DNA from: Bartonella taylorii 8TBB
Lineage (GTDB): Bacteria; Pseudomonadota; Alphaproteobacteria; Rhizobiales; Rhizobiaceae
DNA length: 64,000 nt
Direction of reading: 5' to 3'
Assembly: GCF_902825155.1 (NCBI RefSeq)
Contig: NZ_CADEAG010000002.1
Coordinates: 1 to 64,000, forward strand
Each line of letters starts with the position of its first letter. Positions within the stretch are counted from its first letter, which is position 1. The notes beneath the pieces are model-generated. The model ran no database searches. It worked only from the letters and a program-made list of their open reading frames with translations, and had not been told where the DNA came from. This document shows positions 1 to 9,100 of this stretch, in pieces. The position numbers and the translations under genes are program-made.

Positions 1-298
1 AACGCCCAGCAACAAAACCTCCCAAAGCAAGGCTTATCAGCATAACGATAAGAGAACCAATGCCAAAGGAGAGAAAAGAACCTTCCAATGGGGTTGAGGA
101 GGTGAAATCCATTTGGCTTAAGCCTAATGCTGCAACTAGAAAAGAGAGGCAGATAGATGTGGCGAAAGCTGTCACCAGTCCAGCAAAGATTGCTGACCAT
201 GAAATGGGTGTGTAGAAAAAGGAATATTCTTTCTCTAGGGATGTTTCCCCTAGAAAATGAGTATCGAAGGGTGTGTTTTCAGGAATGCGGGTTTCCAT
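1..298 (-). CDS. Membrane protein of unknown function (3' end cut off by the window)
   Basis: The start codon is the CAT at 296-298, with an AAGGAG ribosome site seven bases upstream on the minus strand. About 99 residues are visible. The first 30 are hydrophilic. Hydrophobic stretches follow at about residues 34-56 and 75-98, so at least two membrane helices are present. The WSAIFAG entry into the first helix resembles rhizobial membrane proteins annotated only as PhnA-like or hypothetical. I assign no function. It is divergent from the drug exporter at 665. Confidence 0.6.
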   Translation of the reverse strand, partial: METRIPENTPFDTHFLGETSLEKEYSFFYTPISWSAIFAGLVTAFATSICLSFLVAALGLSQMDFTSSTPLEGSFLSFGIGSLIVMLISLALGGFVAGR

Positions 299-664
299 GT
301 GTTTATCTCCTTGAATAATGCTGGAGATACAATGCCTTTTTACCGATTATGTTCCAAAATGGACAAATGTGCGCCAAAAATGGAGGGGAAATACCCAAAA
401 CAAATGCTGATAATCATGCGCTGATTATCATACCAAAACGATGATAAAACGTCTTCTTAAAAAACTTTAGTCTCGTGCTAGTTGATTGAGAAAGTGTGTT
501 TTATGAGAGATAAATACTCTTAAAGAAAATAAAAGCTTTATAATAAAGCATTTATATATTTCTGTTAATAAATAAAAAATAGAATTATATTTATATAACA
601 AATAATATAGCATTTATTATAATAAGTAATATTCATTTTTTAAATTACAAAGTGTGCCTTTTTT
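299..664. other. AT-rich divergent intergenic region
   Basis: This gap lies between two divergent genes and should hold both promoters. The part from 480 to 660 is extremely AT-rich. I see no clear operator, RNA gene or reading frame in it. Confidence 0.5.
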
Positions 665-1861
665 ATGCAACATAAATATACATTATCATTCATTATACTT
701 ATCGTATGTTTATCGACAGGAGGTCTGATTTCTACAGACATTTTTCTGCCGGCACTTGGAGAGATGCGCCAATACTACCAAGTAACAGAATCCCAGATTC
801 AGAGTGCTGTAGCAATTTTTCTGTTTGCATTGGCACTTGGGCAGCTTATTTATGGACCACTGAGTGATAATTTTGGGCGTAAAAAAACACTTCTATTTGG
901 CTTATTTTTGTGGTTGTTTACCACTCTCAGTGTGCTTTATACGGATAATATTCACGTTTTTCTTGCGTTACGTTTCTTACAAGGTCTCGGAGCTTGTGCA
1001 GGGATTGTTTTAAGTCGTGCTATTATCAATGATTTGTTAGATAAAAAGGCAGCAGGAAAGCTTTATTTGATTGTTTTCCCCTTTATTGGGATGTCACCAG
1101 CGCTTGCACCTTTAATTGGGGGGCTGTTGTTACAAGCTTTCAATTGGCATGCTACTTTTATCTTTTTAAGTCTTTTTATATTCTTTACCATTTTGCTCTG
1201 TTATTTTGTACTAACGGAGACATTACCTCTTCAAAGGCGTCAGCGTTTTTCACCTGTGGGATTTATCAAGGGGGGGGGCGCGGTGCTTAAAAATAAACAA
1301 TTTATTTTTTATGCACTTATTCCGTGTTTTTCTTATGCGGCATATTTTGCGTATATTGTGGAATCGCCTTTTTTACTTACAACTTTAGGTTTATCACCGA
1401 TATATATTGGTTATAGTTATATTGGTGTCTCATTACCCTATATTTTGGGGAATCTCGTGGCGCGATGGCTTTTTAAGCGAGAGTCTATGGAAAGAACTGT
1501 ATGGCGCGGGTATATTATTTTTGTTATAGGAGGAATGCTCTTTGCTCTGCAAATGTATCTAAGTCCATGGCCACTTGTGACGAGTTTTGTAGCTATCGCA
1601 GTTCTTACTTTTGGTAATGGTTTTTTATTGCCGTTAGGAACAGCGTTGGCGATTTCGTCGCATCCGCAAGCTGCTGGGACAGCTTCTGGTGTTATGGGAG
1701 CCTTACAATTAGGAAGTGCTGCACTAAGTGCTGCGGTTATTGGAAAGATCTCTGGACACAGTCCACGGGTGATGGCGATCTCATTGGCTGTATGCTGTCT
1801 ATTAGGGTTTATAATTTATATTCGAAAAGCGCATGATTTTATGCATTTGGAAATAGATTGA
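665..1861 (+). CDS. Bcr/CflA-family drug efflux transporter (MFS)
   Basis: This 398-residue protein is the usual size for the Bcr/CflA branch of the major facilitator superfamily, which exports drugs in exchange for protons across the inner membrane. The N-terminus shows the family hallmark STDIFLPALGEM. The MFS loop motif GPLSDNFGRKK lies at about residues 64-74 between helices 2 and 3. A proline-rich segment (GMSPALAPLIGG) sits in helix 5. About twelve hydrophobic segments are visible and the frame is intact. The substrate cannot be told from sequence. It stands alone, with an AT-rich leader upstream and a 286-base gap downstream. Confidence 0.85.
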   Translation: MQHKYTLSFIILIVCLSTGGLISTDIFLPALGEMRQYYQVTESQIQSAVAIFLFALALGQLIYGPLSDNFGRKKTLLFGLFLWLFTTLSVLYTDNIHVFLALRFLQGLGACAGIVLSRAIINDLLDKKAAGKLYLIVFPFIGMSPALAPLIGGLLLQAFNWHATFIFLSLFIFFTILLCYFVLTETLPLQRRQRFSPVGFIKGGGAVLKNKQFIFYALIPCFSYAAYFAYIVESPFLLTTLGLSPIYIGYSYIGVSLPYILGNLVARWLFKRESMERTVWRGYIIFVIGGMLFALQMYLSPWPLVTSFVAIAVLTFGNGFLLPLGTALAISSHPQAAGTASGVMGALQLGSAALSAAVIGKISGHSPRVMAISLAVCCLLGFIIYIRKAHDFMHLEID

Positions 1862-2147
1862 GTGAAGTGATAAAAAAGATCGTGCAAAAACGTTATGATG
1901 TTATTTTGCTTAGACGGAAATGACAGACCCTGAGAGTGAATTTTAATGATGCTCATTTTCTCGAGCATGCTTAAAGTTTATTGTAGCTTAGTTTATAGCT
2001 GATACAATCAGTTATTTCGGCGGTTATTACAGGTGATAAGCTTATACGCGGGAAAGTTTCGCCATGTCTATATTTTATGCGTTATAGTCAGTAGGGAAGT
2101 TTCTGCTACAATTCACGTTTTGAAACAAGAGGGGTGGGGTGTAGATA

Positions 2148-2879
2148 ATGGGACTTCATATTGTTATTCTTTCTCCTGTGATGCCAATTTGGGATCGTGG
2201 CGTTTTTTGTTCCTCGTTTACAAAGCTATGCTTAGCAAAAGGATTCCAAATTACTCTACTTGATACACTGTCCCTTTTTCCTAATAATTCTTCTTTTTCT
2301 CATAACTCTCCCATAGGAATTTTGTCTGTTATTACAGAGAAACTTGAAAAATATTTTAAGGAATCCTCAGTGTTCGTGGGGTTTTCTATGGCTGGGACAT
2401 TGGTACAAATGTTGGCAGCGCAACTTCCAAATGTTCGGGCTGTGCTCGCTGTGAATGCTCCAGGCTATCCAGATAAGACTTTGCAACAACGACTTGGATC
2501 TGTTCTTACTTTATTGGAAAATGGTGATCTGTCGGCAGCTCTAGAAACACTTAATGTTTTTATGTGTCCTCGTGAGGTCATGAAAAAAAGAGTCTTATTA
2601 GAGATTCCTGATGAGCAAAAGAATTTGGCAATTGAACGTATGACGAGAGGATTTAAATTCTTGTTGGGAATGGATGCTAGGGATGAGATTATTAAATACA
2701 CTGGAAAGTTTTTAGCTTTGGTAGGTGAAAACTCACAACTTGCAACCGTAGATAATCAAACGAGAAGTCATTGTATGCATCATGAATATAAGATTATCTC
2801 TGGTGCTGGTACGCGTTTGTGGGAGGATAATCCTACTATGACGGATGCAGTCATTGATGAATGGATTGATAGATTATGA
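2148..2879 (+). CDS. Alpha/beta-fold hydrolase coupled to the LeuB-CinA fusion
   Basis: The 243-residue product carries a GFSMAG nucleophile elbow (GxSxxG) at about residues 78-83, expected for a serine alpha/beta hydrolase. After it comes a hydrophobic strand and AVNAPGYP, and a late GAG segment that could carry the histidine region. The chosen ATG follows a purine-rich GAGGGGTGGGG stretch. The stop overlaps the next start as ATGA, so the two genes are probably translationally coupled and share a pathway. I do not recognise the exact family, and its substrate is unknown. The catalytic acid and histidine are not firmly assigned. A thioesterase or ester-cleaving role is possible but is only inference. 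Confidence 0.65.
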   Translation: MGLHIVILSPVMPIWDRGVFCSSFTKLCLAKGFQITLLDTLSLFPNNSSFSHNSPIGILSVITEKLEKYFKESSVFVGFSMAGTLVQMLAAQLPNVRAVLAVNAPGYPDKTLQQRLGSVLTLLENGDLSAALETLNVFMCPREVMKKRVLLEIPDEQKNLAIERMTRGFKFLLGMDARDEIIKYTGKFLALVGENSQLATVDNQTRSHCMHHEYKIISGAGTRLWEDNPTMTDAVIDEWIDRL

Positions 2880-5050
2880 AAAAGAAAATTCTTGTATTAC
2901 CTGGTGATGGGGTGGGGCTTGAGGTCTGTGATGCTGCGCTGATGGTCTTGGAGCAATTTCAATTGCCTATCGAGTTTACTTATGGCGATATTGGTTGGGA
3001 ATGTTGGAAACAGGAAGGAGATTCTGTTCCTCAAGCCACTTGGCAAAAAATCACTGAGAGTGATGCTGTTTTACTTGGAGCTGTGACCAGTAAAGGAAAA
3101 GAAACGGCTTTAAAAGAACTTGCACCGCATTTAAGGGAGAAAAAACTTGCCTATGTTTCGCCTGTTATTCAACTTCGCCAAAAGTTAGGTTTGTTTGCGA
3201 ATATACGCCCTATCAGATACATTTTCGGTCCGAGAAAGCCTTTTCAGTTTTGTGTTATCAGAGAGAATAGTGAAGGCCTTTATGCGGGATTAGATTTTCG
3301 TGGAATAACTCCTGAAACAGCCGCCTGGTTAAAACACCCCAATTTAGAAAAATATGGTCTTGAGGAGGCTGCGTGGACGGTCCGTTTGCAAACACGCTTT
3401 GGTTTAGAGCGGTTATTTGAATACGCTTTTTCTTATGCACGCAAACACGGATTTAAGCGGGTTACTTTTGCTGATAAACCAAATGTTATGCGGGAAAGTG
3501 GACAATTTGCTCAGGAAATTTTTGAGAAAATCGCGCAAAATTATCCAGAAATCGAAGCAGATATTCATAATGTTGATGCGGTTGCTTTGTGGATTGCAAC
3601 AAAACCAGAGCAGTTTAGTGTGATTGTTGCTGAAAACATGTTTGGCGATATTCTCTCTGACCTTGCTGCTGGAGTGATGGGCGGATTGGGGCTTGCGTCT
3701 AGCGCAAATGTAGGCAGCAAAATTGCTTATTTTCAACCAGTTCATGGGAGTGCACCGCGCATTGCTGGACAAAATAAAGCAAATCCTTTTGCCATGCTTT
3801 ATACCACGGCTTTACTCTTGGAGCATTTAGGTTTTCAGGAGGAGGCAAAACAATTATCTCAAAGTGTTGATCAGGTTATTCGCATTGGAAAAACTGTCAC
3901 TTATGATTTTGGAGGCGTAGCCTCTACACGTCAAATGGCTGAAGTTGTTCTTAATTCTCTTGTGAAGCCTGTCTCTGTTTGTCGTGCAGCAATTATTACG
4001 GTGGGTGATGAACTCCTTTCAGGACAATATTTGAATACGAATTTGCAGTATTTGAGTCAGAGTTTAAACAGGAGAAATATCCAAGTAACACAGCATTTTG
4101 TTTGTGCTGATCAATTACAGCAAATAAGTGAGACAGTGATTGCTTGTCTTGGACAAGAAGATCTTATCATTATCAGTGGGGGATTGGGACCAACATCAGA
4201 TGACAAAACACGTGATGCGGTTGCTCAAGCCGTACAGCAGCCTTTGGTTCATCATGAAGCTGTTTGGCAAACGATAAAAGGTCAATTACAACGGTTAGGT
4301 ATTGCACCTGATGCCAGCAATGCGCGTCAAGCGTTGTTTCCAGAAACAGCAACCGTACTTGACAATCTTACTGGTACAGCACCAGGGTTTTATCTCTCTT
4401 GTTTTGGAAGTACGCTTGTTGTTTTGCCTGGGCCGCCATCACAGGCTCTTGCGCTTTTAGAGAATTATTTAGAACACAATGAGAAGAAATATTCTTCTGT
4501 ATCGCGTGCTCAATATGCATGGACTTTGATTGGAATTGATGAAAGTACAATTGCCCAGTGGGTTGATTGTCATCTTGAAAATGAGCCATTTGAACGGCAT
4601 TTTTTATGGAAAAGTCCTTATGTTTTGGTGCAATTGGTTGGTGAATCAGAAGCGCCTTTGGCGCAGCATTTAATCGAAGAATTTGAAAATCATTTTCGCC
4701 CATATTTGGTTGGTGCAGAAGTTACTACTGCTAGTAAACAATTGGCAATGCGTGCAGAAGTTCATTGGTTTGCGACTGATCCGCACCTTTTACAATATTT
4801 TCACTCAACAGAAAAAAGTACAAAAAATGTTCCGAAGCTTGAGGTTGAGGTTAGCTTGTCACCTTCTTTGGAGATACTAGAAAATCAAGAAGAAAGTCTT
4901 GGACATGCTACTATAACTATACGGATGAAAGGCTATGATGATGAGCGTGTAACTTTTCCCTATACACGTCCGCTTTTAGGTGTAGTCTTACAGGAATATG
5001 CGGCTTGGTTAGTTTTAAAAAGATATTTGCAAACGGAGAAACGCCAATGA
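2876..5050 (+). CDS. Fusion of isopropylmalate/isocitrate-type dehydrogenase and CinA-like domain
   Basis: Residues 1-363 form a complete beta-decarboxylating dehydrogenase of the LeuB/isocitrate/tartrate family. It has PGDGVG at 9-14, substrate arginines in LRQKLGLFANIRP (R101, R111), R129, Y136 of EGLYAG, K201, D234, the metal aspartates D258 and D262 in NMFGDILSD, and the NAD-site segment HGSAPRIAG at 290-297. Residues about 369-530 form a molybdopterin-binding-like CinA domain with VGDELLSG and GGLGPTSDDKTRD (435-447). The remainder resembles the KH-like part of CinA (WTLIGIDES), then a tail I cannot place. Each half normally occurs as a separate protein. No leucine genes lie nearby, so a role in leucine synthesis is unlikely. 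The substrate is unknown. It overlaps the hydrolase by four bases. Confidence 0.8.
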   Translation: MKKKILVLPGDGVGLEVCDAALMVLEQFQLPIEFTYGDIGWECWKQEGDSVPQATWQKITESDAVLLGAVTSKGKETALKELAPHLREKKLAYVSPVIQLRQKLGLFANIRPIRYIFGPRKPFQFCVIRENSEGLYAGLDFRGITPETAAWLKHPNLEKYGLEEAAWTVRLQTRFGLERLFEYAFSYARKHGFKRVTFADKPNVMRESGQFAQEIFEKIAQNYPEIEADIHNVDAVALWIATKPEQFSVIVAENMFGDILSDLAAGVMGGLGLASSANVGSKIAYFQPVHGSAPRIAGQNKANPFAMLYTTALLLEHLGFQEEAKQLSQSVDQVIRIGKTVTYDFGGVASTRQMAEVVLNSLVKPVSVCRAAIITVGDELLSGQYLNTNLQYLSQSLNRRNIQVTQHFVCADQLQQISETVIACLGQEDLIIISGGLGPTSDDKTRDAVAQAVQQPLVHHEAVWQTIKGQLQRLGIAPDASNARQALFPETATVLDNLTGTAPGFYLSCFGSTLVVLPGPPSQALALLENYLEHNEKKYSSVSRAQYAWTLIGIDESTIAQWVDCHLENEPFERHFLWKSPYVLVQLVGESEAPLAQHLIEEFENHFRPYLVGAEVTTASKQLAMRAEVHWFATDPHLLQYFHSTEKSTKNVPKLEVEVSLSPSLEILENQEESLGHATITIRMKGYDDERVTFPYTRPLLGVVLQEYAAWLVLKRYLQTEKRQ

Positions 5051-5781
5051 TACTCTTTAGGGATTTAGGAATATTCTCCACATCATTTTTTTGTTGTTTG
5101 GGTTAAAGAAAGTGCTCTATTTGATAGTCTAGATCGTTTATATTTACTAGCGTTTCCTTTGACATCAAACAATAGCTAAGCGGTATTAATAAAGGTAAAA
5201 TATTCTACTCTAAATGCTTTTACAGAAAAAATCTCGGTATTATCGTTCAGGTTTTGTTCGGGATATTGCTGGGGCTAGAGCTCACCATTACCTTTTTTGC
5301 AACAAATATTTATATAGTTTTGGGTGAAAATCATAAGGATACATGAATTGTAAAGGGATTTTTGTTCCATGATAAAACCACAGTATCTCTTGAAGATTGT
5401 TTTATTCAGTTCAAGAAAGATTTTTTGCAAGCGCTGATTTAGAGATGAGGGATATGCTTTTAAGAAGAGAGATAGAGAAAACTTCTTTATGAAAAAATAA
5501 GAAGGGATCTTAATTATTTGTGACTGTACAGAAAAAGTTTGCGAGTTTTGTAGGAAATACACAGTGAAGAGTTAATCGCGAATATGCATTTTTTATGGGT
5601 CTGCCAATAAATCGACATAAAGATATCATGAGTACACTTCTCATGTTTTTATATCGCACGATGATTAGTTCTTATGCCTTTTGTGTGGCGATATCTGGTT
5701 GTATGTTGTTCAACACGCATTTCGTGTAATATCTGTTGTAATGTGCGATGGTGTTTTTGAACTAGAAAAGGCAGGATTTCT
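5051..5781 (+). other. Gene-poor stretch with probable decayed reading frames
   Basis: An ATG at 5047 overlaps the stop of the fusion gene and opens a frame of only 19 codons. Another frame (about 5069-5178) then reads YSPHHFFVVWVKESALFDSL and continues to a stop. At 5214 a further short frame starts MLLQKKSRYYRSGFVRDIAG and stops after about 36 codons. This pattern fits a third gene of the operon that has been lost by frameshifts, but I cannot identify it. No RNA gene or terminator is evident. Confidence 0.3.
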
Positions 5782-6744
5782 ATGTATCAGATTGATTATA
5801 ACAGTTATCGTTCTACCAAGAGCTTTAGTCGTCGTGTTCATTTTCTTATCATGCATTATACCTCCCTAAATTTTAAGGAGTCAGTTATGGCTCTCACAGG
5901 AGAGAGAGTTAGTGCTCACTATCTTGTTCCTGATCCATCAGAGCAGACGTATATTGAGGCAGGGTTTAAGGATATGCGTATCTTTAATCTGGTAGATGAA
6001 AACGAGCGTGCGTGGCATGCGGGTGTGAGTTCATGGGCGGGGCGTAATAATATAAATGATACCTCTATTGGGATTGAAATAGTCAATTTAGCTACTGGTC
6101 ATTCTGATAGTGTAGAGCAGACGTATGTTGAAGTAGCTTTAAAGGATGCGCGTGTTTTAAATCTCGTTAATAAAGATGGGTGCCAATTACAGACTAATGT
6201 TTGTTCATGGGCTGAGGGCACTCATGTGAGTGGTACAGCTCTACAGTTTGAGACAATTAACCTCACTACTTACAATAATGCAGATTTTGTATTTCCTCCT
6301 TATAATCCAACGCAAATTGATGCAGTTAAGGAACTGGCATTGAATATTCTTCAACGGTATCCAGATATCATGCCAGTCGATGTTGTTGGACACAGTGATA
6401 TTGCCATTGGAAGGAAGAGTGATCCAGGGGCAGCTTTCCCGTGGAAAGAACTTTATATGGCTGGTATAGGGGCATGGTATGATGATGAACTAAAAGATCA
6501 TTATCAAAAAAAGTTCTCTAAGGGTCTTCCAGCTAAAGAGGATATTTGGGCTAAACTGAAATGTTATGGATACGATATTTCGGTTGCATGTACCGAAATT
6601 GGATATAAGAATTTGATCCGAGCGTTTCAACTTCATTTTCGTCAAGAAAATTATGATGGGATTTTGGATGTTGAAACAGCGGCCATTATTTACGCTTTGG
6701 TAGATAAGTATTTTCCGTCGAATAATTCAGTGCATCTTTATTAA
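5782..6744 (+). CDS. N-acetylmuramoyl-L-alanine amidase, AmiD-like, with internal duplication
   Basis: This is an Amidase_2 zinc enzyme that cleaves the bond between muramic acid and the stem peptide of peptidoglycan. Zinc-site and catalytic residues are in place: H25 in IMHYTS, E99 in SIGIEIVN, H204 in VGHSDIAIG and D214 in RKSDPGAAFPW. The C-terminus (about 235-310) looks like a small peptidoglycan-binding domain. Unusually, residues 53-104 are repeated at 111-164. SEQTYIEAGFKD matches VEQTYVEVALKD, and AGVSSWAG matches TNVCSWAE. The second copy has lost the histidine of HAGVSSW and the glutamate position. No lipoprotein or Sec signal is obvious. The gene stands alone between eroded spacers. 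It could act in wall recycling or remodelling. Confidence 0.8.
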   Translation: MYQIDYNSYRSTKSFSRRVHFLIMHYTSLNFKESVMALTGERVSAHYLVPDPSEQTYIEAGFKDMRIFNLVDENERAWHAGVSSWAGRNNINDTSIGIEIVNLATGHSDSVEQTYVEVALKDARVLNLVNKDGCQLQTNVCSWAEGTHVSGTALQFETINLTTYNNADFVFPPYNPTQIDAVKELALNILQRYPDIMPVDVVGHSDIAIGRKSDPGAAFPWKELYMAGIGAWYDDELKDHYQKKFSKGLPAKEDIWAKLKCYGYDISVACTEIGYKNLIRAFQLHFRQENYDGILDVETAAIIYALVDKYFPSNNSVHLY

Positions 6745-7445
6745 AATGCGCATAATTCTCATAGTGTGTGTTTTCTATGACCAGTGTTTTTTTATTTTGT
6801 CTATTGGGTTTGTGTGAAAGAGGCTTGCTTACGGTGTGAGAGAAAAATTCCATATAAAGCTATTCATGGAAAAAGCTCTGTAGTTTGAAGAGGTAAACTT
6901 TAAAACCCGTTTCTTTATCGTTTATGAAACACCCTCATTTAAAAAGAGGTAACCTCCTATGGACCGTCTCTATGCAAGATCAGTTGTAACATTGGGAGCT
7001 GGTAAATAGAATGATGGCATGCGCACTGCAAAGAATATAGGTGCCAATGTTTTCAGGGTTTTGAAAAATATACATCAATTCTACTCTTAAGAGGATATTT
7101 TTGACGTATTTACAAATACTCAAGTTGTAAAGAATTTCGTTATTTATTTTAGCATGATCATTTTTACTAAAAATATTTCTATGATCAATTGTCTAATGCA
7201 TTGAAGCTATATCCTGCTCATTTTGTTTTATTTTGAAGATATTTACACAGCTTTGATGATAAATTCTCTAGTGATAAAAATCTGCATTATTTATTTAAAT
7301 CACATGTGTAAGGCTTGTGAAGGCATTCATCGAGAGGTTCATTTGTTTGGAATGTTGTTATAACAGTAAGCAGCTTTTTGCAGAGATAGTGGCAAAAAAA
7401 CATCATGAGATAGTGTTATAGTTATCCTAGGGAACTTCAAAGATT
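6745..7445. other. Non-coding spacer
   Basis: About 700 AT-rich bases lie between the amidase stop and the porin terminator. A short frame at 6960 (MDRLYARSVVTLGAGK) ends after 16 codons and is probably debris. I see no RNA gene or long open frame. Confidence 0.5.
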
Positions 7446-7475
7446 AAAAACTGGCAACATACGTTGCCAGTTTTT
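7446..7475 (-). terminator. Rho-independent terminator of the porin gene
   Basis: A perfect 13-base inverted repeat (AAAAACTGGCAAC, loop ATAC, then its complement) lies 20 bases past the porin stop. On the minus strand it ends in a T run. It is symmetrical enough to stop transcription from either side. Confidence 0.85.
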
Positions 7476-7495
7476 AAAAATATAGTTCAAAGGGA

Positions 7496-8701
7496 TTAGA
7501 ATGAGCGCTGGAAGCGAATCATACCTTGTAAAGCACTTTTCCCATGCAGAGCATGTGTATGTGTTGTAGCATTGTCGATGCTTTTTAAGGAGCGATCATC
7601 GTTCCAAGAAACATAAGTGAGCTCTGGTGTGATCACAAAGCCTGGAACCAGCGTGTATGCAATATTCACAGAAGTTGCAAAGGTTTTGACAGCGCTATAG
7701 GAAACTTGAGCGTTCAAATCTGCTTTTGGAGTGAGTTTGTAAGTTGCACCAGCCCAAGCAGCCCATTTGCCTCCCCAGTTTGCGTAGATTGTTGTGTTCT
7801 GTCGTGATAATACATTGTTTTCATCTTTTGTGTAGTAATCAACACTATTTTTATAGCCAGCCATTACCCATAGGTTAAAATGATCATTGACGTTGAAATC
7901 TACACGTACTTTACCAGCCCATTTTTTGTAATAAGCATCATAAGCGGCAACTGTTGAAAAACCACCCCATTTTTGCATAAATTTTATACCAAAAACCAGA
8001 TTAGGAGTGTAATTTTTTATCCCTTTACTTGGGAGACGGTCATTAGGAACAATAGCAATTTTATCATCATTATCGATATAGTAGTATGTATCCTCGATAG
8101 GGGCAGGACCTGAGGCGTTGCCTAATTCGGCTCCGATAATGGCAGAAAAGCCAGAGTCACCACTAAAGGTGTAAGAAATAAAATTGGTACGTGTGTTACC
8201 AGCTGGTGCTATGCTGTCATCATTTAGAACGTTTCCATAACCACCGGTCCAACTGTTGAAAATTGTGTCATCAAGACCTACGCGAAAACCACCCAGTTCA
8301 ATGTAAGCAGCGGAGAGTGTTGCGCCAGCTTTTTTAGCACCATCACCCCAGCTTGAGTAGATGCGTGCATAGGAACGGAGTGTGCCCATTTCTGTTTCAG
8401 AAGCGGCTTGAAAAACAAGGGTCAATCGTGATGATGCACTATAGGTTTTTCTTTTTTTTGCTAAGTCAGCATCGGTTGTTGCATCAACGTCATCACCACC
8501 TAGAAAATCAGCGCGGACATTTCCTGACAAACGCATGCAAGTCTCTGTTCCGGGGATATAGAAATATCCTTTCCCGTATGCATCGCAAACGCGAATATAT
8601 TCTACAGGCTCTGGTTCTGGAATCACTGTGGAAGCTGCTTGTGCTCCAGAAATTGCTAAAAAAGCTGCTGTAGAGCTTAAAAAGAGGGATTTAATATTCA
8701 T
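7496..8701 (-). CDS. Outer-membrane porin, alphaproteobacterial Omp2/Omp43 type
   Basis: This 401-residue protein begins with a clear signal peptide (about residues 1-22, ending GAQA). After it comes the family-typical segment RVCDAYGKGYFYIPGTETC with two cysteines, then LSGNVRAD. Alternating beta-strand sequence runs to a final phenylalanine (RFQRSF), as expected for a barrel inserted by the Bam machinery. It matches the Porin_2 family, to which Bartonella Omp43 belongs. It would form a trimeric diffusion channel and in Bartonella this class also contacts host cells. A GGAG ribosome site precedes the start by about eight bases, and a strong terminator follows. It is a single gene, in its own transcript. 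Confidence 0.9.
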   Translation of the reverse strand: MNIKSLFLSSTAAFLAISGAQAASTVIPEPEPVEYIRVCDAYGKGYFYIPGTETCMRLSGNVRADFLGGDDVDATTDADLAKKRKTYSASSRLTLVFQAASETEMGTLRSYARIYSSWGDGAKKAGATLSAAYIELGGFRVGLDDTIFNSWTGGYGNVLNDDSIAPAGNTRTNFISYTFSGDSGFSAIIGAELGNASGPAPIEDTYYYIDNDDKIAIVPNDRLPSKGIKNYTPNLVFGIKFMQKWGGFSTVAAYDAYYKKWAGKVRVDFNVNDHFNLWVMAGYKNSVDYYTKDENNVLSRQNTTIYANWGGKWAAWAGATYKLTPKADLNAQVSYSAVKTFATSVNIAYTLVPGFVITPELTYVSWNDDRSLKSIDNATTHTHALHGKSALQGMIRFQRSF

Positions 8702-9009
8702 AGTGGATCTCCAATGAAAGGTAGTTTAATCTTTTCTAGGGAATATTATTTGCTCAACTCATGAAAGGCAAAAATACGCGATACTTATATTTCTAGCTAT
8801 ACTTATCTTTTTCAAAGATACAAATATGAAATTATCTTTCTGAAGGATATTCGTGTACTATTCAAGGCGGTGTGGCAAAAAAGGCACAATTTTTGTTTTG
8901 TTAACTTTTTATCCTCTTGGGGGTCACTAAAAAGGAAAAACTTTAGATATTTTTGAAAAAAATCGAAAATGTCTTGAAGTTTCTGTTGATACCATTTATG
9001 CACGTCCTT
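8702..9009. other. Porin upstream region
   Basis: Only the porin leader and an AT-rich stretch are visible before the tRNA gene. It should contain the minus-strand porin promoter, but I cannot mark boxes with confidence. Confidence 0.4.
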
Positions 9010-9100
9010 GGAGAGGTGGCCGAGTGGTCGAAGGCGCTCCCCTGCTAAGGGAGTAGGGCTCAAAAGGCTCTCGAGAGTTCGAATCTCTTCCTCTCCGCCA
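9010..9100 (+). tRNA. tRNA-Ser (GCT anticodon)
   Basis: The sequence folds as a class II tRNA with acceptor GGAGAGG pairing to CCTCTCC, a long variable arm and the TTCGAAT loop. The anticodon loop CTGCTAA gives GCT, reading AGC/AGT serine codons. The CCA end is encoded. Confidence 0.95.

Noticed and set aside
2033-2263. A 76-codon plus-strand frame overlapping the hydrolase start
   Set aside because: It runs in another frame through the hydrolase gene, has no family resemblance and no ribosome site.
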